Source: Eucommia ulmoides (lineage: Eukaryota > Streptophyta > Magnoliopsida > Garryales > Eucommiaceae). From it: a DNA stretch of 64,000 bases. The DNA lies in NCBI GenBank assembly GCA_016647705.1, contig CM028335.1, positions 24,282,905 to 24,346,904 on the forward strand, in the 5' to 3' direction. Position 1 is the stretch's first letter. Every line of letters starts with the position of its first letter. Shown in pieces: positions 56,301-64,000 of the stretch. Below the pieces are notes generated by a model. The model saw only the letters and a program-made list of their open reading frames with translations, made no database searches and was not told where the DNA came from. Both the position numbers and the translations under genes were made by a program.

Positions 56301-58027
56301 TAGTAGCGCGTAAATACGCTGCTACTTACTCTCGCAAGTATACGAGGTCTAAGTTTTAGTATAGTGTGATCGTTAAGATCGGGTTATCGTATCCACAGGG
56401 ATTGTTGTCATTACTATCGAATACCGCGTTTGTTGTGACCTATGTTTATCTAGGCAAAAAACAAATGTATTTAATTAATTAAACTAATACTAATATAACC
56501 TAAATTAACTACACTATTATGTTAATATGTTTTAGGGTGAAGAATTGTATAGGGATTAATGTGTTTACAAATACGTGTTCGATTCCGATTTACTCGCGTT
56601 TACGTTGTTCGACCTATTTGAAAACCTTGGTACGTAAACTCCACCGCCACCTCTTCCGAGTGTAAGACGGGAGAATACATGACTTTGAGTTAACGAAGAA
56701 GACCCCCTTAATATCTTTACGACCCTAGGTCATGTGAGTCTCGCCCAGTGTCATTGATTGCACACAATCCAACTCCCTCCCAGGTTATTGGATCGTGGCG
56801 TTATATTTACCCTATCGACAATCTCCGTTCTAAAACTCCCTCGCCACCTCTTCCGAGTGTAAGACGAGGAATATAATGCAACTTTGAGCCAATGAAGAGG
56901 TTCCCCTCAATGTCGTAACGACCCTAGGTAGCGTGTGTCTTGCCCAACGTCATCGATTGTCTACGATTCAAACCCCGATAGGGTTATATAATCGTGGCGT
57001 TTGTTTACCGTAATCCTAATCTGGGATTTTGTCAAAACCTTGTATTCTCCATTTATCAATCCAAGCATAATAAACAAACAATACGATAAATACAATCAAA
57101 CTACGATGAGCAATCACAAACGAAACACCGAAATCACCCAAACAACGTATTTATAAATATTAGGTTAATCCCTACTATATTCCATATTTAACTCGGGGCC
57201 ATAGCAGCATATACAATGAAAATAACGAGTTAAATATGCTCACATGCTGCTAAGATAAAGATATAAGGAAAAACGATCGAAGAACTTAGTCTCGTCCAAA
57301 GATAAACTGCTAAGAACGCTCAACGATCGATTCGCCGTCTTCTCCACTTTGGGATGCGAGCTCCACCACTAAAATTCCTAACCCTTGGCTTAAGTATAGC
57401 CTAACAGGCTTAAAAATGCAAAAGAGAGAAGAGAGATCACGTCCAAGGGGGAGGAGAGGGGATATTTATAGCAAAAATATCCTAAAAATATCTAAAAATA
57501 TCTAAAGGTTGTGCAGGGCAAATCCGCCTAGGCGGTGGAAATTGAGCCTAGGCGGAGTTAGGTTGGTTAAGTCTGATCGCCTGGGCGGTGAAGTAGGTGG
57601 TGGACTAGAGAACATTCTATTGGATTTTTGCCTGGGCGGTAGAATTTCCGCCTAAGCGAACGGCTATCAATAGCCCTTCTGCGTCCTCTGCTGGATTTCC
57701 GCCTAAGCGGTAGAATTTCAGCTCAGGCGGTCGTCCATCAGTAACATTTTGCTCTTCTTTGCATTTTCACCGCTTAGGCGGTGGTTTGGACGCTTAACCG
57801 GTGGGCCTGTTTCATCTTTTAGCCTCCGAGCTTGTTTATCCACCGTAACTTCGAACCGCTTTGGTTCGATCTCATTGTTTTAGCTCCAGTTTCCTATCTT
57901 TTTGCCCCACATACCTGAGTTATACAAAAATTATGAAAACTAATTAGAACATAATAAAAATAACTATAAACATTTTCGAAAACTAACAAATTCGGATTGG
58001 AAATAGATACGTTTTTCACACCTATCA
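56301..58027 (-). repeat. 5' LTR of element F (group 3)
   Basis: Plus-strand start TAGTAGCGCG (TG changed to TA), end ACACCTATCA. Two R/U5 tandem units (from about 56624 and 56817), TATA box 57463-57471. Confidence 0.92.
57463..57805 (-). promoter_or_regulatory. U3 promoter with nine palindromes, element F 5' LTR
   Basis: Upstream of the TATA box CTATAAATA are about nine units of the form CCGCCTAGGCGG, CCGCCTAAGCGG or CGCCTGGGCGG, some flanked by GAATTTC. Almost all have a YTARG-type centre, unlike the CTGCAG centres of element C. Confidence 0.65.
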
Positions 58028-58468
58028 GAGCCATACCCCTAAACTCAAAATTAACATTGTCCTCAATGTTGCACAAAAACACTAGGTATGAATACTTACC
58101 ACTATACTACAACGAATAATTTTTTTTTTAACAACAAAAACAAAGCACACATAAAAATAAAAAAACATCTCTTCCCCTCCCCCCCAACAAACAAAACCGA
58201 TCATTGTCCTCAATGATAAAAATATATAATTTAAAGTGCATCGAGAATGAGAGGACGTACCTGGGAGCTGAAAGCCAATGTCTCGCCTCCTACAGAGTTT
58301 CCTAGTGGTATGGCGGTGGTGGTGGTGGAGGGTATAGATGATATGGATGGTACGACTGAAATGGATGGTAAGGTTACCAAAATCTTCTGGAAATGATGGC
58401 ATTTGAGAAAAAATTGACATCCCTTGATCTTATTGTAATCCAAGGTGAAAGAACATGTAGTTGAATGT
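58028..58468 (-). other. Element H internal region between F and the env-position ORF
   Basis: Non-coding. Contains polypurine-like complements (ACCCCTAAACTC, 58035) and the H version of the stem-loop with donor-like CAG-GTACGTC (58255-58290). The His/Ser-rich minus-strand readings at 58082-58420 have no domain. Confidence 0.55.
58255..58290 (-). other. Post-ORF stem-loop relic, element H
   Basis: GGAGGCGAGACATTGG...GCTCCCAG-GTACGTC: the left arm of the family stem is exact and the right arm is reduced to GCTCC, but the donor-like site follows at the same place. It links the autonomous element to A-D and F. Confidence 0.5.
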
Positions 58469-61008
58469 CTAAAATGATTGGTCAATTGTTTGGTAACATG
58501 AAGCGTCATATTCAGCTTGTTGGAGATTCCAGTTGTGCACTTGTTTTGCCTGCGACATCACGTATTGCTCGAAATGGTCTGGTCGACCAATAGCATATTG
58601 CTCAAAATAGGATGGGCGAGCATGAATTACATCTATCTGTGAGCCATAATGCTGTAGTAAAGCATACATATCAGTCGTGGATGAGTAATGGGGGGTCGCT
58701 GTGGAGGTGGTCTGGATGGACCCGCCGCGTCCTCAACCTCGGCCTCATTTTTCAAAATTTGATTTATAGCATTATCAGTGATCGATGTTTTAGGTTGGAA
58801 GAACTCTTGACCCTCTGTGCAGACACTGGCTACCGCAATCAACTCCGTTATAAGAGTTGAGAAATTAAGACTAATAGGTGTAATTTACCTATCTAATTCT
58901 AAGTCAAATTTGGTAGTTTTCGAGTGTATTAGTAATATTTAATTACGTTTTAGTTTGTTTTTAAGTAAAACAGGTGTAGGGACATTAACGAGATATAAAC
59001 GAGTGAAACGGGAGAGAAACGGTAAAACCATAAGGTTTCAGGACAGCAGTCCTACTGCCTCGGCGGTTAGGCCACTGCCAAGGCAGTGGATATGTAGGAA
59101 AGATTGTGAAAACAGAACTGCTGCAGCGGTTTCCAAGGCGATGAAAGTGCAGTGAACCAAAAGCCAGTCTCACTACCTAGGCGGTAAAAGTCCAGAGAGC
59201 TCAAATTTTAGCTCACTGCCGTGACGGTCTGCCACTGCCTCAGTAATGATATGAACCGACTTACTTACCACCGTAGCAGTGATTCCCACCTCTGCGACGG
59301 TGACTCTGCAAAAAAATAGATATTTTTTAGATATTTTCTAACCTTCTATTTAATCCCCTTTCTCCCCTATTTGTCAAGAGATGACTCTTAGACGTCCCGA
59401 ACATTAGGATTGGGTCCTTGGCCAATCTTGAAGAGTTCAAAGAGGATATTCATCATCCAGAAAAGAGGAAACACTAGCGGATCGATCTTTGGCGACAGTG
59501 GACCACTCCACTTTAAAATTTGATATTTTTTTCTTTGTTTCTATCTTTGTAATTTAATGTTTTATTGTGAACGATGTTATATACCTTTTGGTTTAATGTT
59601 TCAATGCCCAAGATCATGATAGATTAGATAAATATTAGCTAGGGATCGATGTAGTTGTGTAAATACTTGTTTAGTTTAATATATGTTTCTTTAATAGTTG
59701 TTTGTTTAAATCCGATTGTGTTTATCATTTTCTTTTATGATCTTAATATGCTTGTTAAGGTATTAGGGTTGGATTTGAGAATACAGGATTTGACACTCGA
59801 GAGAGGTAACCTGGGGATTCAGATTAGGGTAAACACAACGCGATGTTCTAACGACCCGGGAGGGCGTTAGAATATGTGCCATCCATGATGTTGGGTCAAG
59901 TCTCACGTGACTATGTATTTGAAAAGATGTTCTAGGGGGACTTCGGCATCAACGCAAAGTCATGTATTCATTCAGTAAATACTCGGGAGAAGGAGTGAAT
60001 GAGTTTAAGATATAGAGATTGTCGGATAGGATAAAACACCGTTATTGTTAACTAAACGAAATCAAACATGTATTAAGTGAATGAAATCAATCCCTAGGTA
60101 ATCAACTTAGTTAGGATTAAACCACTAATTGTAGTTTAATTTAGTTTTCATTAGTTTAATTTTAAATAATTCTTTAACCGTCGGGATAATATAAGACTAT
60201 GTAAATTGCAGTATTCAATTATTCACACCGTCCCTGTGGAACAATATCCAATCTTAAAGATCTACTATATTAAAACTTGACCTCGTATACTTGCGAGTAG
60301 TCAATACACGAGCGTGTAAAAACCTCGTCGTATAAAGACCAACAGCGAGATTGTTAGCGGTATGCCAAATGAGGTTGCTAATCCAGGTCCCAATATTAAT
60401 TTTGTTATCATTTTGGATATGGTATAGCATTAAAGCACGCCCTTGGGTTACCTCTGTGAAATGAGAGGTAGGAGACATCTTGGCATAAAGAAAATAGTGC
60501 CAAACTTTCAGTGGTGTCGTAAGCTTCTTTATCAAGAAAGTTGACCAAAACCCCTGCACAATTGACCTATGGATTTTTCTCTCGCAAATAGAGGTTGTGA
60601 TGTCGTTAAGATCAATATTTTTGGTGATTTGAGTGAGTACATCCTCATCAGGAATGAGAATTTTGTAGTGCTGATTTATAGTGGCACTGTCAAATTTTAT
60701 TAATCTCCCCCAAACTATCGTGGAGAAATCTGAGGCTTCTTTTGCATTAGCGTAACATTATTGCACAACTGTCATCACCGTGGCACCCGATTGTTAACAT
60801 TATATTTTCCATCCCCGTAACTCGATGACTTTAAGGATATCCAGATTTTGTGATCTCATCACTTCAAAACCCCTTTCTTTCAATCTGGACCTCTTAATCA
60901 CCGAATCGTTAAATCTTGCTTCGGCCACTGCGGATATGAATCGTTGGGACTCGTATGATTAAGATTGAATGTCCCAGCTCCTCTTCGCTGTTTTTTTTTT
61001 AATGGCAT
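58469..61008 (-). pseudogene. ORF in env position of element H (PF20167-like plant transposon protein), interrupted
   Basis: Probable start ATG-CCA at 61008, followed by an A10 run that shifts the frame by one. Readable blocks: RFISAVAEARFNDSVIKRSR, LKERGFEV, an ELRGWK segment, SDFSTIVWGRLIKFDSATIN, then LKVWHYFLYAKMSPTSHF and GRALMLYHIQNDNKINIGTW (to about 60340). After the solo LTR (58872-60334) the same frame resumes at 58866 with a LITEL block, AGPSRPPPQRPPITHP, and ends NWNLQQAEYDASCYQTIDQS at 58469. The domain order fits the putative plant transposon protein family common in Athila-type elements. Function unknown; no transmembrane segment is obvious. Several stops make it non-functional. 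Confidence 0.7.
58872..60334 (+). mobile_element. Solo LTR, group 4, in the env-position ORF of H
   Basis: 1463 bp with duplication AAGAC at 58867-58871 and 60335-60339. Both termini are altered: TG is TA at the start and CA is TA at the end. Palindromes at 59055-59310 (CTGCAGCGG, CCTAGGCGG), TATA-like TCTATTTAATCCCC near 59345. The ORF frame is continuous across the duplication. Confidence 0.85.
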
Positions 61009-61011
61009 TTT

Positions 61012-61795
61012 CAATAAAGGATAAAGACGAAAAATCAACCATTTCAACAACCAAAGTTTCGATACTACATGTGTGAATATACAATGAACTACCATTTACC
61101 ATACTTGAACGACACTTTTGAAGAATTACTGCTCCCTCGCAATGAGTAATCACGATTTCACGTAAAAATACCTAATTAAAAGCAATAATGTCATCAAAAT
61201 CTCGCTTGGATTATTACCAACACCAAGATTCATGACAATGTAGCAAAAATAACCACCCAACTAAAGAAAATATTTAAAACCATCTCTTAGAACACACTTA
61301 CTTGAAGTCCATGGTAGGAAATGCTTGAAGAAATCTGGATTGTGGAGCCAATCTTTCATGGATGTGGGTGATTCTGTAAGATTATGAGGAGATGTGGTGG
61401 ATTTCGGGGGTAGAGATTGGATTTGGGTGTGTTTGGAAGGAGGGAATGAGAGGAATTCCAATTTTAGGGAGTGAAATAGGCAGTTTTGCAAGTGAAGGGG
61501 ATTGAAAACATAGGGCATGGTAATGCAGCGTGAAAGGGGTGGTGCTACAACACTGTTTTGAACTTTAAGGTTTACTTAAGAAGAAAAATCTTGTGCTGCA
61601 GCATGAAAGAGGTTCATGCTATAGCGCCAAAAGTCGCTGACCATGTACTTGGGGTGAACTCGCACTGCAGCGTGAATTACCTTCTCGTTGCAACGCCAGA
61701 AGGTGCTCACAACATTTATTGGCAGTGTTGGCACTGTAGCGACGTTGGGACTATACTGCAGCACCAACGTTCTGTTGGCCACATTGATCTGCTCC
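61012..61795 (-). other. Spacer between integrase and env-position ORF in H
   Basis: The integrase reading ends near 61795. From 61790 to 61500 there are palindromic words (TGCTGCAGT, GCTGCAGTGCG, GCGTTGCAACG, TGGCGCTATAGC) like those in group 5 LTR U3, then a CT-rich stretch and a TATTTCACTCCC word. A minus-strand 85-codon reading at 61261-61518 has no known domain. Confidence 0.5.
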
Positions 61796-62590
61796 CCAAA
61801 AAGAGCTTTAGTCGGGAATTAAATAGTAACACTTATTGTCCCGGCTCAAACTCTCTTCTCAAGATCTGTTTGTCGTGCCACTTCTAAGTTTTCTCCTTGT
61901 TGATCCAGGCATTTTCATATACTTCATTCCATAATTCTTTTAACTTATTGAGTTGAAGAAATCGTTACCCCACATACGTTATTAGATCAAAATTTAGCTT
62001 CTTGATTGTCCAAAACGCTAGGTGTTTCAGCTTTACCAGTAAGTGGCATATCTTTCCAAATACTTATCGATACGTGGACATCCTTACTGGTGTTTTGAAG
62101 GCAGTGCAGTACGCCCACAACGCATCATCAAGTTTAATCGCCCAATCTTTCTAGTTAACATTGATTGTATTCTCTAGAATTTGCTTAATTTCCCGATTTG
62201 ATATTTTGGTTTGACCGTTGGTTTGAAGGTGGTAGGTTAATGCTACTTTGTGCTTCACCCCATATTTTTCTAAGACAATGTCTAATACCGTGTTATAGAA
62301 ATGAGTTCACTCATCACTGATAATGGCCCTTGGAGTACCGAATTGTGTTAAGATATTTTGGTGTACGAACTTCAATACAGTTTTGGCATCATTGGTAGGA
62401 GTGGCTACAGCGTCCACCCACATTGATACATAATCGACTGCTAATACACATATATTCTTTACCAAACGATGGGGGAAATGGCCCCATAAAGTCAATACCC
62501 CATACATCAAAGATATCTACCTCTAGAATATTATTCAACAAAAGTTCGTGTCCCCTCTAGATGTTACCCACCCTTTAACATCGGTCACAT
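61796..62590 (-). pseudogene. Athila-type integrase core and C-terminus, element H
   Basis: Core: ICVLAVDYVSMWVDAVATPT with the first Asp, then FGTPRAIISDE with the second Asp (62307-62510). Downstream in broken frames are [20 protein letters not shown] with the Glu region, DDALWAYCTAFKTPVRMSTY, and FNSRLKLFLGKLRSMW near the end at about 61800. These blocks and their order are typical of the Athila clade. Frameshifts and stops at 61800-62300 make it non-functional. Confidence 0.85.
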
Positions 62591-62594
62591 GTTT

Positions 62595-63520
62595 TCACAA
62601 ATGCGTATACGTATCAAATAGGTTCGGACAATAGAATCTGGATTGTAGCACTTTAGATGTAGTCCTAGTGGCACCAAAATGTCCTTCATAAGGTGGCGCG
62701 TGACAATGGTAGTGGATATTATGGATTTCTTCCTCAAGAACGCATCTCCGAATCACTTGATCGGAACATCTTTTGAACAGTATGGCATCATCCCATAAAT
62801 ACTTTCTCAGATCATGAATTTTTTTATTCTTTTGGATACTAGACATATCTGGGGGTAACATTACATGCTAAGAAATTAACAATATCTGCAAACCAAGGAA
62901 GTCTTACCGCTTCATTAAAAAAATGTTTATCAGGGAAGACTTCAATTATGCTCTCTTCACTATCGACATCCTCAATCTCCAGTCTTGATAGGTGATTCGT
63001 AATGACATTTTCACTTTCTTTCTTATCAGGAATCTCCATATTAAATTCTTGAAGCAGCAAAATCTATTGAATTAAATGGGGTTTTGCATCTTTTTTAGCA
63101 AATAAATAAAGGATAGCTACATGATCTATGTAGACAATTACCTTAGAGCCAATAATGAAAGACTGGAATTTGTCGCATGCAAATACAACTGCCAACATCT
63201 TCTTCTATGTAGTTGTGTAATTCTCTTATGCATCATCAAGAGTCTTACTAGCATAGTAGATTGCATGGAAACGTTTTTCTATTCTTTGGCCCAAGACTGC
63301 TCCAACTACATAATCACTCACATTACACATAATTTCAAACGGCTCGTTCCAATCGGGTGTGACAATGATAGGAGCTGAGATTAATTTCTCTTTCATCATA
63401 TTAAACACCTTCAAGCATGAATCGTTAAACTTGAACGGAGCATCATTCTCTAATAAATTGCATAAAGGCTTAACAATCTTTGAAATATCCTTTATGAATC
63501 TTCTATAAAAACCGGCATGG
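62595..63520 (-). pseudogene. RT end, RNase H and integrase zinc region, element H
   Basis: From 63520: end of the RT thumb, then EKLISAPIIVTPDWNEPFEI and MCNVSDYVVGAVLGQRIEKR, where the first RNase H Asp appears as Asn. Then QEFNMEIPDKKESENVITNH and LSRLEIED (end of RNase H, 62839-63060) and the integrase HHCC region (IHYHCHAPPYEGHFGATRTT, SKVLQSRFYCPNLF) at 62595-62861. Two or more stops. The group 5 LTR at 63526 cuts off the rest of RT. Confidence 0.85.
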
Positions 63521-63525
63521 CCTAG

Positions 63526-64000
63526 TGATGAGTAGTTTATTCACCAACAAATCAAGTACTTTTAGATTCAAATATTTGTGTGTTTTCAAGCATTTTTGTT
63601 AGTTTAATATGTTTTTGTATTGTTTTACTTCAAGACCAATTTTGGCCACGATGCAATCTGAATTTTAGAAAAACTCAAAACATGGAAGTTGTATATCTAT
63701 TTCCTAGAGTTCCATATCCTTTTGAATCATCTCAATCAGAATTTGGATGAGAAAGATATGGCCAAAATACGAATCTAGTATAGACGTTGTCCAACGCGTG
63801 CTGCATCGCGAATTTAAGTACGTTGTAATGCCCAACATGCTTTGTAGCTTGCTCGTGTCAGTGTTTTTAGCCATAGTACACTACAGTACGCTAGGACATG
63901 CGCTGCAGTGCCGACAGTCAGATTTGAAACATCAAAAGGGCATTTAGGGCTCATTTTGCGTAGGAGGAGAGAAAGAAATCAGAAAGGAGGAAAACAGCAT
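63526..64000 (+). repeat. Group 5 LTR, start of another element running off the window
   Basis: Starts TGATGAGTAG right after CCTAG (63521-63525). It is the reverse complement of the 51936 end of H's LTR over the first several hundred bases. Palindromic words GCGTGCTGCATCGCG and ACATGCGCTGCAGTGCC at 63795-63915. Confidence 0.75.

Larger units (their letters stand above)
52586..58027 (-). mobile_element. Element F, complete short gypsy-like element (youngest-looking)
   Basis: 5442 bp, flanked by GAGCT (52581-52585) and GAGCC (58028-58032). 3' LTR 52586-54300 (1715 bp), 5' LTR 56301-58027 (1727 bp), near-identical by eye over long stretches. Internal region of 2000 bp: primer site, leader intron, 70-codon ORF, stem-loop, 3' region with polypurine tracts. 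No pol. Confidence 0.92.
50981..63525 (-). mobile_element. Element H, Athila-like Ty3/gypsy with pol and an env-position ORF
   Basis: Minus strand: RT end and RNase H (from 63520), integrase, spacer, an ORF in the env position (61008-58469, interrupted), stem-loop, 3' region, polypurine tract (51937-51951), 3' LTR (50981-51936, truncated). It is split by F and by the solo LTR 58872-60334, and on the right by a group 5 LTR at 63526. The gag, protease and 5' LTR lie beyond the window. Confidence 0.75.

Noticed and set aside
58082..58420. 112-codon minus-strand ORF rich in His/Ile/Ser
   Set aside because: Non-coding 3' part of H containing the stem-loop; no conserved domain and low-complexity tracts.
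61558..61887. 109-codon plus-strand ORF
   Set aside because: Antisense to the integrase end and the palindromic spacer of H; no domain.

Overview
The window is repeat-rich, AT-rich nuclear DNA from a plant, probably a eudicot with a large genome. It holds Ty1/copia elements (a Sirevirus and an RE1-like element), Ty3/gypsy elements of Athila and Tat type with a plant tRNA-Asp primer site, a CACTA (En/Spm) transposon with a TNP2 transposase and a Ulp1-type gene, and a decayed plant-mobile-domain gene. I found no intact host gene and no tRNA or rRNA gene. Species cannot be named from the sequence.

Layout. 1-9174: two short gypsy-like elements (A, B; minus strand) in tandem, sharing an LTR and sitting inside a Sirevirus. 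The outer LTR of B carries a chromovirus-like solo LTR (6014-8741). 9175-21872: Sirevirus copia (minus), whose 5' LTR is split by element C (14257-21001, plus); the 5' LTR of C holds an inverted solo LTR. 21873-24186: Tat-type RT remnant and a plant-mobile-domain pseudogene. 24187-34932: RE1-like copia (minus) split by element D (25591-32155, plus), whose 5' LTR again holds an inverted solo LTR. 34933-39169: unassigned AT-rich DNA, a broken ORF and a possible Tat-type LTR. 39170-50980: element G (minus) split by solo LTR E (41086-50657), itself split by the CACTA transposon (about 41378-49634). 50981-63525: Athila-like element H (minus) with RT/RNase H, integrase, an ORF in the env position and a 3' LTR; it is split by element F (52586-58027, minus) and a solo LTR (58872-60334, plus). 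From 63526 another LTR (plus) runs off the end.

Most insertions have a readable 5-bp target duplication: GGTAG, ATAGA, ATTAA, CCATT, ATTAC, AAGAC, and GAGCT/GAGCC and TATAA/CATAA with one change each. This gives a relative order of events.

A to D and F form one non-autonomous design: tRNA-Asp primer site, a candidate 78-95 nt leader intron ending about 12 nt before an ATG, a gag-like ORF (about 327 codons, or a 53-70 residue micro-gag), a stem-loop followed by a splice-donor-like site, a long 3' region with internal polypurine tracts, then the LTR. They lack pol and probably depended on an Athila-like relative such as H, which shares the stem-loop. Upstream of the TATA box their LTRs carry arrays of about 16-bp GC-rich palindromes (CCGC-centre-GCGG) whose centre differs between groups but is largely uniform within one LTR. 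This palindrome array, with the shared intron and stem-loop, is the most unusual signal here. Most coding copies are killed by nonsense changes of the C-to-T/G-to-A type expected from cytosine methylation. The exception is the second CACTA gene, which stays open across 12 predicted exons (700 codons) but has lost two residues of its protease triad.
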